Assembly (NCBI RefSeq): GCF_050896395.1 | Contig: NZ_JBPBBA010000001.1 | Coordinates: 62,001 to 126,000, forward strand | Length of the DNA: 64,000 bases | Reading direction: 5' to 3' | Source of the DNA: Nioella aestuarii | GTDB taxonomy: Bacteria; Pseudomonadota; Alphaproteobacteria; Rhodobacterales; Rhodobacteraceae | Shown: positions 1 through 8,469 of the stretch, piece after piece | Numbering within the stretch: position 1 is the first letter of the stretch | Layout: each line of letters starts with the position of its first letter | Notes under the pieces: model-generated | What the model was told of the DNA's origin: nothing | The model's input: only the letters and a program-made list of their open reading frames with translations | The model's database searches: none | Position numbers and translations under genes: made by a program

Positions 1-557
1 TCCTTGGCGTGATCTTCTTCTACTTCCTGATGACGATGAGCTATTCGCTCTGGCTCAAGCGCAAGGTGATCGTGGATATCTGCGTTCTGGCCGGGCTTTA
101 TACCCTCAGGATCGTGGCTGGCGGCGTGGCGACCGGCGTTCCGCTGTCCCTGTGGCTGCTGGCCTTTTCGATGTTCTTCTTCTTCTCGCTTGCCGCCGTC
201 AAACGGCAGGCAGAACTGGTGCATCTGAAATCGACCGAACACACGAAGGCTGCGGGCCGGGGCTATGGTTTGGAGGATTTGCCGATCATCACCCAGATCG
301 CCGCCAGTTCAGGTCTGCTGTCGGTGCTCGTCCTGGCGCTTTACATCAACACGCCCGATATCCGTGCGAACTACCTGTCACCCACATATTTGTGGGGGGT
401 CTGCGTGCTGCTGATGTTCTGGGTCACGCGGATGGTGTTCGTCACCCATCGGGGCAAGATGAACGATGACCCGATGGTCTTTGCTGTGACCGACCGCACC
501 AGTCAGGCAACCTTCCTTGCGATGCTGGCGCTTGCGGCGGGGGCCTTGCTGCTATGA
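1..557 (+). CDS. UbiA-family prenyltransferase, 5' truncated (DPPR synthase-like)
   Basis: The frame is open from the first bases, so this is the C-terminal part (about 184 residues) of a longer protein. It is a hydrophobic polytopic segment with at least four membrane helices and the charged loop VKRQAEL, as in UbiA prenyltransferases. In mycobacteria the UbiA member Rv3806c transfers phosphoribose to decaprenyl phosphate, the first committed step toward decaprenylphosphoryl-arabinose. The next three genes are homologues of the GtrA, DprE1 and DprE2 partners of that pathway, so the same job is inferred here. Its stop codon overlaps the next start (ATGA). The aspartate-rich active-site motifs would lie upstream of the window and cannot be checked. 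Confidence 0.8.
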   Translation, partial: LGVIFFYFLMTMSYSLWLKRKVIVDICVLAGLYTLRIVAGGVATGVPLSLWLLAFSMFFFFSLAAVKRQAELVHLKSTEHTKAAGRGYGLEDLPIITQIAASSGLLSVLVLALYINTPDIRANYLSPTYLWGVCVLLMFWVTRMVFVTHRGKMNDDPMVFAVTDRTSQATFLAMLALAAGALLL

Positions 558-979
558 CATCGACCGCCCTTGCGCTGCGCTATGCCCTTTTCGCGGTGAT
601 TGCGACCGTGGCCAATCTGGGAACCCAACGGGTTGTCCTGGCCTTTGGGGACAGCGCCGTTGTTTTCGCCATGGCCGTGGCGGCTGGCACGCTGATCGGG
701 CTGGTAGTGAAATACGTGCTGGACAAGCGCTGGATCTTTTTCGATCAGTCCACCGGGGTAAAGGCCCACAGCCGCAAGTTTGCGCTTTATACCGCAATGG
801 GGCTGATCACGACCTGCATCTTTTGGGGCTCGGAAACTGCTTTCTGGCTGATCTGGGGCACCGATCTGATGCGGGAACTGGGGGCCGTTCTGGGCCTGAT
901 GGTGGGCTATGTGACCAAATACATGCTGGACCGTCGCTTCGTCTTCAATGATGACCGCTTGCAGGCAGAGGGGGCGTAA
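554..979 (+). CDS. GtrA family small membrane protein
   Basis: A 141-residue protein with four predicted membrane helices (roughly residues 8-28, 36-56, 80-100 and 105-125) and the GtrA-type ending in which helix 4 is followed by a basic LDRRFVF stretch. GtrA proteins help move or anchor polyprenyl-phosphate-linked sugars. The mycobacterial member Rv3789 lies directly before dprE1-dprE2, the same order as here. Translation is coupled on both sides: ATGA overlap with the preceding gene, and a shared base (TAATG) with the following one. Role in polyprenyl-phospho-arabinose handling is inferred from context. Confidence 0.85.
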   Translation: MTSTALALRYALFAVIATVANLGTQRVVLAFGDSAVVFAMAVAAGTLIGLVVKYVLDKRWIFFDQSTGVKAHSRKFALYTAMGLITTCIFWGSETAFWLIWGTDLMRELGAVLGLMVGYVTKYMLDRRFVFNDDRLQAEGA

Positions 980-2301
980 TGCAGCTGACTGGTTGGGGCA
1001 ACTTCCCGAAACGAACAACACAACTGACTGCCCCGAGAACCGAAGCCGAAGTGGCAACACTGGTGACGCAGGGCCGGGCCATCGCGCGGGGTAATGGGCG
1101 ATCCTACGGCGACAGCGCCATCGGCGCTGCGCGCACGCTGGACATGCGCCATTTCGACCGGATGCTGTCCTTCGATGCGGCCAGCGGGCAATTGGTGGCC
1201 GAGGCGGGCGTGATGCTGGCAGATGTGATCGACAGTTTCCTGCCGCGCGGCTGGTTTCCCATGGTCACGCCGGGAACCAAGCTGATTACCCTTGGTGGGG
1301 CCATAGCGGCGGATGTGCATGGTAAGAACCACCATATCGACGGCAGCTTTCGTGCCTGTGTGGACTGGATCGACCTGATGGGGCCGGACGGGTCTGTGAC
1401 CCGCTGTTCGCGTAGTGAGAACCCGGATCTTTTCGGCTGGACCATCGGCGGAATGGGACTGACCGGCGTTATCCTGCGCTGCGCGATCCGGTTGCGGTCG
1501 GTTAAATCGGGCTGGATCCGGCAGACGATGATCCCCGCCGCCAATCTGGACGAGGCCATTGCCGCGTTTGAGGACAGCATGTCGGCAACCTATTCCGTGG
1601 CCTGGATCGACTGCGCCGCCAAGGGGGATGCGCTTGGCCGGTCTTTGGTCATGTTAGGTGAACACGCTGAGCCAGGCGAAGTACCCGCGCGCTACCGCGC
1701 CACCCCCTTCAGCTCTCCACGTCGCCGCAAAAAGACCTTCCCAATGAACGCACCGGGATTTGCGCTCAATCCGGTCTCGGTCCGTGCATTCAACGCGCTC
1801 TATTTCTGGAACGGGTCGCGGCAGGAGGGTCAGCAGATCGTCGATTGGGACGGGTATTTCTACCCGCTCGACGCGATCCTGAAATGGAACCGGCTCTATG
1901 GCTGCAAAGGGTTTATGCAATTCCAATGCGTCCTGCCGAAAGACACCGCGCGCGAAGGGCTGCACCGGCTGATGTCAGCGATTTCCGAATCCGGCCAGGC
2001 GTCTTTCCTGTCCGTCCTGAAACGCTTCGGCCCGCAGGACAGCCCGTTCTCCTTTCCTATGGAAGGCTACACGCTGGCGCTCGATTTTCCGCGCCATGCC
2101 CGAGCCATTGCATTGATGCCGGAACTGGACGCGATCACTCTGGATCATGGCGGGCGCTTCTATCTTGCCAAGGACAGCCGCGTTCCTGCTGACACCTTTG
2201 CCACCGCCGACCCCCGCGCCGCTGCATTTGCGCAATGGCGGCGGGACAACGGCCTTGCCGACGCCTTCGCCTCGGCCCAATCCGAAAGGCTCCACCTGTG
2301 A
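979..2301 (+). CDS. dprE1: FAD-binding oxidase, DprE1-like (decaprenylphosphoryl-ribose 2-oxidase family)
   Basis: 440 residues: N-terminal FAD-binding (BBE/vanillyl-alcohol oxidase type) domain with the GGAIAADVHGKNHH segment that binds FAD in DprE1 proteins, and a C-terminal substrate domain. DprE1 oxidises C2 of polyprenylphosphoryl-ribose; DprE2 then reduces it to the arabinose epimer. The C-terminal AKDSR motif holds Lys398, aligning with the key Lys418 of the Mycobacterium tuberculosis enzyme. The residue aligning with the benzothiazinone-reactive Cys387 is Ala367 (in GYTLALDFP); the 31-residue spacing between the two positions is the same in both proteins. Start ATG is coupled to the gtrA stop, and the stop overlaps a GTG start. 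Confidence 0.88.
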   Translation: MQLTGWGNFPKRTTQLTAPRTEAEVATLVTQGRAIARGNGRSYGDSAIGAARTLDMRHFDRMLSFDAASGQLVAEAGVMLADVIDSFLPRGWFPMVTPGTKLITLGGAIAADVHGKNHHIDGSFRACVDWIDLMGPDGSVTRCSRSENPDLFGWTIGGMGLTGVILRCAIRLRSVKSGWIRQTMIPAANLDEAIAAFEDSMSATYSVAWIDCAAKGDALGRSLVMLGEHAEPGEVPARYRATPFSSPRRRKKTFPMNAPGFALNPVSVRAFNALYFWNGSRQEGQQIVDWDGYFYPLDAILKWNRLYGCKGFMQFQCVLPKDTAREGLHRLMSAISESGQASFLSVLKRFGPQDSPFSFPMEGYTLALDFPRHARAIALMPELDAITLDHGGRFYLAKDSRVPADTFATADPRAAAFAQWRRDNGLADAFASAQSERLHL

Positions 2302-3032
2302 CCCACCCCGTTCTCATCCTCGGCGCACGGTCCGACATGGCCCGCGCCACCGCTCGTGCCTTTGCTGCGCTCGGTCATCCGATCCAACTGGCCGCCCGCA
2401 ATGCAAACAGCATGGAGGTGGAAAAGGCCGATCTTGAAACCCGCTACGGGGTTGAGGTCACGCTACATGAATTCGATGCGCTTGACGTGGCCGGGCATGA
2501 GCGCTTCGTCGATGGCTTGCCAGTGCTGCCCGGCATCGCTGTATGCGCCGTGGGAACCATGGGCGAGCAGGAGGAAAATGAGAAAGACCCGGCCAAGGCG
2601 GTCGCGGTCTTGCGATCCAATTTCGAGGGGCCCGCGATCGTTTTCGGGGTTCTGGCGGATCGGTTTGTGAAACGCGGAGCTGGCACATTGGTGGGAATCA
2701 GTTCCGTCGCGGGCGACCGTGGGCGCGCGTCGAACTATGTCTACGGATCGGCCAAAGCGGGCTTCACCGCCTTCCTGTCGGGCTTGCGCAACCGGTTGGC
2801 CAAGAAAAATGTGCATGTGGTGACCGTGAAACCGGGTTTTGTGAACACCGCCATGACCGCCCATCTGGACCTGCCCGCAAAGCTGACCGCCGAGCCAGGC
2901 GAAGTCGCGGGCGCCATCGTCAAAGCTGTGGAAAAACGTCGTAATATCATATACGTGCGGCCAATCTGGTGGCTGGTGATGTCGATCATCTGCGCAGTGC
3001 CCGAGACGGTTTTCAAGAAAACCAGCATCTGA
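2298..3032 (+). CDS. dprE2: SDR-family reductase, DprE2-like
   Basis: A short-chain dehydrogenase of 244 residues counted from GTG 2298, which overlaps the previous stop (GTGA) and places the nucleotide-binding strand VLILGARSD at the extreme N-terminus, as usual for the family. The catalytic YxxxK appears as YGSAK, preceded by the serine of GISSVAG. The C-terminus ends in a hydrophobic helix, probably a membrane association element. DprE2 reduces the 2-keto intermediate made by DprE1 with NADH. An in-frame upstream start at 2235 would add 21 proline/arginine-rich residues inside dprE1 and is unlikely. Confidence 0.86.
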   Translation: MTHPVLILGARSDMARATARAFAALGHPIQLAARNANSMEVEKADLETRYGVEVTLHEFDALDVAGHERFVDGLPVLPGIAVCAVGTMGEQEENEKDPAKAVAVLRSNFEGPAIVFGVLADRFVKRGAGTLVGISSVAGDRGRASNYVYGSAKAGFTAFLSGLRNRLAKKNVHVVTVKPGFVNTAMTAHLDLPAKLTAEPGEVAGAIVKAVEKRRNIIYVRPIWWLVMSIICAVPETVFKKTSI

Positions 3033-3178
3033 TCGCAACCACCCGGATCAATTCGCGCGCGCAGAAAGTTGCTCGCGCTCGCAGCAAAACGGCAGTTTTC
3101 CGCCGCAAATGTGGCGGGTCTGCCTTAATCGCTCTGGCATTCTTGTTTCGTTAAAAATGTGAGTGTATCCCTTTTGCC

Positions 3179-4693
3179 ATGAGGGACAGATATTTTGACC
3201 TGCTGGGACAGCGGGCCGTTGACAGTAAACCTGAGTTCATGGAATCGCCCGCAGCCGTCATCACGACGCTTGCGGCCTCGGCGCTTGTCTGCGCGACCAT
3301 CCTGACACTCACGGTCACCAAGATCGCCCCGGCGGTTCGGATTGCCACGCTCGGCGTCGAGCCCGCCCGTGTGGAGATCCCGCAGGCAAGCCTTGGGGCG
3401 TTGCCTGTGTCCGACGGTATGGGGGCTTCAATTGCTGGGGTTGATCAGGGACCGGAACGGCTGATGCCGACGTCTCTTCCGCCGATGGCGCCAGGCAATG
3501 ACTACGTGCTGGCCGAACCCGTGATCGAACCGCTCCCACAGGAACCCGCCCCGACAATCATCGCTGGCAGACCTCCGGTGGACGCCGTGCCGCGCCCTGC
3601 CCATATCGAGGCGCTGGCCGCTGCAGCGCGCAGTTTCACCGACCCTGCCAATGTGGCCTCGCTTCGCCCGGAACAGCGCCCCTTCGATCCAGCACCTGAA
3701 GAACCGGTGATCGAACTGGCCGTCGCCTCTCCGCTGGCCGCGATTGTCAGCCCGCGCCCCGCCTTACGTCCCGCAGATCTGGATGTCACCGCCGCCTCCA
3801 GCCTCGTGGCGCGCGCCACAGACCCAACAGAAAACGTGACCTTGGCCGCACTTACTCCGGAAGAACCGGCCGCGCTTGGGCCAGCTTTTGATCGCAGCGC
3901 CAATGCCTGCACCCGCCGCCTCTCTCGCGAAATTCCGCGCCGGGCGGGCAGCGCAGCAGGCGGTCAGGCCTTCATTGCCTCGCTTGAAAACGTCTCTGGC
4001 ACCACCCGCGACGCGGCAATCGCCCGCGAGGTTCTGGGCGGCAATGTTCCGGCCTTCCTGCGCGACCTTGCCCCGGTCACCTTCACCGGCATCCTGCCCA
4101 ATGGCCGCAGCGCTCAGATCACCATTTGTGTGACGCCTGATTATCTGGCCGTCGGCAGCGACAGTGATTTCGTGCGCGTGCCTCTTGGCCTGTCTGCAGC
4201 GGCGCAGATCGCGGAAGAGTTCAATATGATGTTGCCGACCACCCGGATGGTCGATGCAATCTACGCACAAGCCGATCTGCGCCTGTCGCCCTCACCGATG
4301 ACGCCTGGCTCTCAGATGTCCTCGACCACCTATTTCATGCGCCACAATGCCACCGTGGAGGGACAGCGCCAGAACGCGGGCGGACGTCTTGGGATGCTGG
4401 TGTCCGGCCACAAAAAGGATCTGGTCCTGACCAACCGCCTGTCCAGCGCGCCTGGCCGCGTGGCGATTTACGGCTGGCACCGTCCGGGCGGCAACCCGAT
4501 CCAGCCACTGTCCACCGTGCATGGCGCTGAATATGCTGACTACAGCCATGGTGTACGCTTGGTCAGCCGCACCGCCTTCGTCAACGGTCGTGCTGTCGAT
4601 CTTCAGGATCTGCTGATGGATGGCACCTACGCGGGGCTTCTGAATTCCGAAGGCCCGATTGGACGGCCTGCCATCCAAATCGCTTCGCGCTGA
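3179..4693 (+). CDS. Unrecognised exported or membrane-anchored protein (504 aa)
   Basis: I do not recognise the family. One membrane helix lies near residues 24-46 after a short cytoplasmic start. A long alanine/proline-rich linker follows (about 50-235), and then a compact C-terminal domain (about 240-504) starting at a conserved-looking NACTRRL. That domain contains polar clusters suited to an active site: GWHRPGG, HGAEYADYSHGVRLVS and a terminal IGRP. The layout suggests a periplasmic domain held to the inner membrane by a flexible tether. ATG 3239 just before the helix is an alternative start; neither has a strong ribosome-binding site. The gene is followed by a good terminator. Confidence 0.6.
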   Translation: MRDRYFDLLGQRAVDSKPEFMESPAAVITTLAASALVCATILTLTVTKIAPAVRIATLGVEPARVEIPQASLGALPVSDGMGASIAGVDQGPERLMPTSLPPMAPGNDYVLAEPVIEPLPQEPAPTIIAGRPPVDAVPRPAHIEALAAAARSFTDPANVASLRPEQRPFDPAPEEPVIELAVASPLAAIVSPRPALRPADLDVTAASSLVARATDPTENVTLAALTPEEPAALGPAFDRSANACTRRLSREIPRRAGSAAGGQAFIASLENVSGTTRDAAIAREVLGGNVPAFLRDLAPVTFTGILPNGRSAQITICVTPDYLAVGSDSDFVRVPLGLSAAAQIAEEFNMMLPTTRMVDAIYAQADLRLSPSPMTPGSQMSSTTYFMRHNATVEGQRQNAGGRLGMLVSGHKKDLVLTNRLSSAPGRVAIYGWHRPGGNPIQPLSTVHGAEYADYSHGVRLVSRTAFVNGRAVDLQDLLMDGTYAGLLNSEGPIGRPAIQIASR

Positions 4694-4719
4694 CTTCCGA
4701 ACGATCGAGCAGACACAAG

Positions 4720-4748
4720 AAACCCCGCCCTCGCCGGCGGGGTTTTTC
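4720..4748 (+). terminator. Rho-independent terminator
   Basis: A 10-bp perfect stem (4720-4729 with 4736-4745), a six-base loop and a T5 run. It lies 27 bases after the stop of the exported-protein gene ending at 4693 and would end that transcript. Confidence 0.9.
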
Positions 4749-4760
4749 ACGAGACGTAGC

Positions 4761-4813
4761 CTGCGCCCTCAGCCGTGGCGGGTGGGTGGGTGGGGCCACG
4801 GCTGAGGGCGCAG
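4761..4813. other. 18-bp perfect hairpin with a G-quadruplex-forming loop
   Basis: Perfect inverted repeat 4761-4778 / 4796-4813. The 17-base loop (4779-4795) is one C followed by GGGTGGGTGGGTGGGG on the + strand, four G-tracts joined by single T's, a sequence class known to form very stable parallel quadruplexes. It lies between the terminator at 4720-4748 and the 3' end of the convergent gene at 4820. There is no T run after it, so it is not an ordinary intrinsic terminator for either strand. Confidence 0.85.
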
Positions 4814-4819
4814 ATCCTG

Positions 4820-5815
4820 TCAGTTCACATCATGGAAACAACGGAACCCTAGGTGATAGTTCCGGTGGCTCGACGGCGACATCACCCGGCTGCCATGCCA
4901 GAAGGGTGCCCGCCAACGCGCCCAATGCTCATGCGCGCGCACCGTGTCCCAGATGAACCAGCTGCCCTTCATCTCTGTCACCCCAAGCGTGGTGGACCCC
5001 CGGCTTGCCATCTGATCGGGCGACAGCGGCAGGTTCATGTGCTCTGCCGCATTGCCGTCGATGTCGTATGCGCCAAGCGGGCTGTGGCATTGCGGGAATG
5101 ATCCCGCCGGATAGGTATTGGATCCGCAGCCGTTGAAACTGCCGCCATTGCAGCTGGCCGATTTGAAACTGCCGGTGGCACAGACCCCAGACCGCCAGGG
5201 GCCGATACTGTAGGTGTTGCGGGTATGCGCCCATTCCGAGTTGTGCCAGGCGCGCATGGCCTGCGGACTGCCCAGATCGAAGCGATAGTCAGGTTCGAGC
5301 AGCGCTCCCGCCGCCGCCCCTTCCCATTCATGGGCATCACCGATCCGGCCGCCTTCCGCCGCACAGAGCATATGCGCCTCACTCGCGCGCACCCAGACCA
5401 CAGGGTAGACCATGGGAATGTTCGGATATTCGAACATGTCCACACAAACCTCGGCATCCTCCGGACTTTCAGTGGCGGGATCATAGAGCGGTGCGCGATA
5501 GCGGCCGCCGCAGATCCGTTCCCACCTGGCATTGCGATAACTTTGCTGCACGCTGGCCACCGAACCGCCAATCCGCGCTGCGGCCTCTTCCGGCGTCATC
5601 GCGTGGCGCGTCACCGCCGGATTGCCCTGTCCGATATAGGAAGATCCGGCAAAGATCTGGCGGATCCGCTGGATCTCGGCATTGGATACGCCGCGCACTT
5701 GCCGCATCTGATCGAACATCTGTTCGTTCAGCTCTTGCAGGCTTTGCGCGCCCCCCGCCCCGGCGCCCATGACGCCGATGATCAGGGCCACGAGTGTTCG
5801 GGTGAGATATCTCAT
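4820..5815 (-). CDS. Exported SUMF1/FGE-domain (formylglycine-generating-enzyme-like) protein
   Basis: 331 residues: Sec signal peptide (about 1-23, ending AGGAQS), a short helical region, then a SUMF1-type domain (about 95-331) with the familiar landmarks CVDMFEYPN, EGGRIGDAHEWEGAAAG, GAYDIDGNAAEH and the terminal GFRC. The family includes formylglycine-generating enzymes, EgtB-like oxygenases and non-catalytic lectin-like domains; the classical sulfatase-modifying catalytic context is not evident, so the activity is open. I chose ATG 5815 because GAGGAG sits nine bases upstream; a GTG at 5824 would abut that site. It is 24 bases downstream of the next gene on the same strand, so likely co-transcribed. 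Confidence 0.75.
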   Translation of the reverse strand: MRYLTRTLVALIIGVMGAGAGGAQSLQELNEQMFDQMRQVRGVSNAEIQRIRQIFAGSSYIGQGNPAVTRHAMTPEEAAARIGGSVASVQQSYRNARWERICGGRYRAPLYDPATESPEDAEVCVDMFEYPNIPMVYPVVWVRASEAHMLCAAEGGRIGDAHEWEGAAAGALLEPDYRFDLGSPQAMRAWHNSEWAHTRNTYSIGPWRSGVCATGSFKSASCNGGSFNGCGSNTYPAGSFPQCHSPLGAYDIDGNAAEHMNLPLSPDQMASRGSTTLGVTEMKGSWFIWDTVRAHEHWARWRAPFWHGSRVMSPSSHRNYHLGFRCFHDVN

Positions 5816-5839
5816 AGGGGGCACTCCTCGTGCTTGGGG

Positions 5840-7597
5840 TTACTCTCGTCTTAGCAGATAAAAGAAATCACGGTTATCGGCGAAGCCCACGAACCGCGGG
5901 ATTGTTCCGTTGCGCGTGTCCTGATCCACATGGCTCATGCCGCTGACCAGATGTTCGGCCTCGATCCAGTCATCATCCTCGGTCTCGGGGTAGAGCGCCA
6001 TATAGGTGTGTTCCTGGCTGTTCATGTCCATGAGCATAGCATAGTCGCAGTGATAAGCCTGGAACGTCCGCGCCATGGCCGAGGGTGTGGCGGTCGAGAA
6101 ATAGGCGTAGATCAGGAACTGACGGCCATCGACCTCTCGCAAACACGATCCGGCGCGCAGGGTGCGCAGTTGCGCGTCCGCGGAACCGGACCAGTTGCCA
6201 GCCCCCCATTGGGTCACGCGATCACCGGGCACGCTTTCGCCGGTTTCAGGGTCTGGATGGATCAGGGGCACGCCATTCTGACGGGCAAAGCGCAAATGCG
6301 GCAGCAATTCCTCGTTCAGCTCTTCCGTCCATGTGGTCATGCCGAAGGTGCCGTCATTGGTGACATAGATCGTCGAGAGCCCCGGCCAAAGCCGGCTGAG
6401 CACCGTTCCATTCACGAGGAACCCGTAGTGATGCCCATGGTTGAACGTCGCCATATCGCCATAGCGGAATGCACCGTGATCGCGCTTGTAACCACCTGTG
6501 AAGGTCGCGGCGACCCGGTCGGTCAGCGAGGGGCTGAGCATCCCCACCATGACAAGCGGATCGGGAGAGCTGATGCCATCGGGTCCGGGGATCGACCAGT
6601 CGCGCCCGGCCCCGTGAGGGCGGGAGGACCATTCGAAACCGGGGTGATCGGTGCCAAGCTCGTACCCGATTTCAAACTCCCGCATATCAAAGGCCACGAG
6701 GTAGACATTGGCGCCGCGTTCGACCCCATCCAACCAGTTGGTCTCACCCGACCGGTTCAGAATGTCGTCGCTGATCATGCCGGGCTGCACCATGCTGGCG
6801 TAGATACCGGGCGCGTCTTCGACCTGATACCAGCTACCCGCTTCCATTCCTCCATCAGCGCCCACGAGATCAAATCCGGGCGCGGCGCGCATGACCGGGA
6901 AGCGCCCCAGATTGGCCTGACCAAGCGCGGCCACAACGGCACCGGGATCCTCCGATTCCGCCTCGTCCGAGCTTTCAAGATAAGCGTCGCGGAACAGGGT
7001 GCCCTTGATCAGGTTAACGATGGAGTCACCAAAGAGAACATTCTCTCGGAGAAACTCCGCAACGGCCTCTCTTGTGGTGCGTGACCCGGATACCCGGTTG
7101 CGCAGATACATCGTGCTGTCGCAGATCGGCGCGTAGGGCAGCGTTTCCTCGCGGGCTTCTTCAAGCTCGGGGCTGCGACCCTCCCATGGGGCGCATTCCA
7201 CCTCGTCGCCATCGTTTTCGATCAGGATCATCGGATCGTCGCCATCCATTTCCAGCGAGATCTGCCAGAAATCCGGCGCGGCGTTTTCAAGGTGATAATA
7301 GCGCGGGCGAGACAGGTCATCGCTGTCGACACGCAGAATAAACCAGGCGTTCACCATCGGGTTCATCGAGGTCAGCGTGACCTCCAGCCCGTTGTCACCG
7401 GTCAGGGTCATTTCGTTGCGGAAGGGTTGAAGGGCATAGATCGACCCCGGCGCGTCGGAGTTGTACACCTCCATCTGCGCCTGAAGCGTCTCTTCGTCCG
7501 GCAAGCCGATGCCGTTGGCCAGGGCGGGGCCCGACAATGTGATAAGAAGGGCCGAGATCCCGGCCGCTTTCAGCGCGCGTTGTCCAGTAAATGTCAT
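5840..7597 (-). CDS. Large secreted protein of unknown function (possible phosphodiester-glycosidase-like C-terminus)
   Basis: 585 residues from ATG 7597, which begins a clear signal peptide (ALLITLSGPALANG). An upstream ATG at 7729 gives a cysteine-rich, implausible extension. The protein is acidic in its N-terminal half and carries a C-terminal half with GGYKRDHGAFRYGD, FLVNGTVLSRL and HCDYAMLMDMNSQ. The pattern of an NG motif followed by a late Asp-rich strand faintly recalls the NAGPA/DUF2233 phosphodiester glycosidases, but I cannot confirm it. It is the first gene of a two-gene unit with the SUMF1-domain protein, so the two products may meet in the periplasm. Confidence 0.6.
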   Translation of the reverse strand: MTFTGQRALKAAGISALLITLSGPALANGIGLPDEETLQAQMEVYNSDAPGSIYALQPFRNEMTLTGDNGLEVTLTSMNPMVNAWFILRVDSDDLSRPRYYHLENAAPDFWQISLEMDGDDPMILIENDGDEVECAPWEGRSPELEEAREETLPYAPICDSTMYLRNRVSGSRTTREAVAEFLRENVLFGDSIVNLIKGTLFRDAYLESSDEAESEDPGAVVAALGQANLGRFPVMRAAPGFDLVGADGGMEAGSWYQVEDAPGIYASMVQPGMISDDILNRSGETNWLDGVERGANVYLVAFDMREFEIGYELGTDHPGFEWSSRPHGAGRDWSIPGPDGISSPDPLVMVGMLSPSLTDRVAATFTGGYKRDHGAFRYGDMATFNHGHHYGFLVNGTVLSRLWPGLSTIYVTNDGTFGMTTWTEELNEELLPHLRFARQNGVPLIHPDPETGESVPGDRVTQWGAGNWSGSADAQLRTLRAGSCLREVDGRQFLIYAYFSTATPSAMARTFQAYHCDYAMLMDMNSQEHTYMALYPETEDDDWIEAEHLVSGMSHVDQDTRNGTIPRFVGFADNRDFFYLLRRE

Positions 7598-7867
7598 TCC
7601 GATTAAATCCAGCTCCAAAATATCTGGTCCCTGGCAGCGTCCAGACCCCGTCCCAGTCCAAAACTGCCTTGTTTTTCCAACTCTTGATGCTGCAACGATT
7701 CCCGTCGCCGTGCAATGGCAGCATTCCATGACTCGGGGGTAAAAAGCTGCTCACGAAGGTGTGAACGAACAGGGGAAGCGGGTGATTTTCAGTTTCGCCA
7801 GACTCCTTGACATTTCGGCGCATTCCGTCAGTTATCCGGCAATTCAACGGCACGGGCGGCAAATTGG

Positions 7868-8362
7868 ATGCGCGACACACTCGACAAACGGATCATCCGG
7901 GAACTTCAGCGCAATGCGCGCGAATCTACTTCGAACATTGCGCAGGCGCTTGGTGTAGCTCGGTCTACCGTGCATGAACGCATTGCCCGGATGGAAAAGG
8001 ACGGCACCATTGCGGGCTATTCGGTGGTGCTTAGCCGCAATCCCAGCGAGGAAACCGTTCAGATCCTGATGATGCTTGAGATCCGCCAGCAGGACACGCG
8101 AAAGGTTCTGCAGCGGCTGAATACATACCCCGAAATTCAAGTGGTTTTCTCCATCAACGGTGAGTTTGACCTCTTCCTCTCGGCAGAGGCCCCACGGGTC
8201 GAAGACCTCGATATCCTGATTGACGAGATCGGAGAGATTCCCGGCGTCGTTCGCACCACCACATCCGTGGTGTTCGGGCGTCGCATTGACCGCCGCTCAG
8301 ATGAGACGGCAGAGCGCATTTTTCGCCAGATGCAGGCCATGTCGACAATCGAAGCAGACTAG
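7868..8362 (+). CDS. Lrp/AsnC family transcriptional regulator
   Basis: 164 residues with an N-terminal winged helix (about 1-55, LDKRIIRELQRNARES then GVARSTVHERIARME) and a C-terminal RAM ligand domain with the family-typical VVFSINGEFDLFL. Members bind amino acids and control their metabolism. It lies 107 bases before two lysine-catabolism genes on the same strand and divergent from the secreted-protein unit, so control of the saccharopine branch in response to lysine is likely. Confidence 0.9.
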   Translation: MRDTLDKRIIRELQRNARESTSNIAQALGVARSTVHERIARMEKDGTIAGYSVVLSRNPSEETVQILMMLEIRQQDTRKVLQRLNTYPEIQVVFSINGEFDLFLSAEAPRVEDLDILIDEIGEIPGVVRTTTSVVFGRRIDRRSDETAERIFRQMQAMSTIEAD

Positions 8363-8469
8363 CCCGGCATTTTGCCGGAAATTTCCAGAACCGCGAACAA
8401 TCGGTAGAGGACGACAGGACGCATCCTGCCTCAGGCTTTGGGAAATGATCCCACAGATGAGGCAGGAAA

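Noticed and set aside
5930..7084. Long + strand frame of 384 codons opposite the secreted-protein gene
   Set aside because: It lies wholly antisense to a gene with a clear signal peptide and has no ribosome-binding site or recognisable domain; long antisense frames are expected at this GC content.
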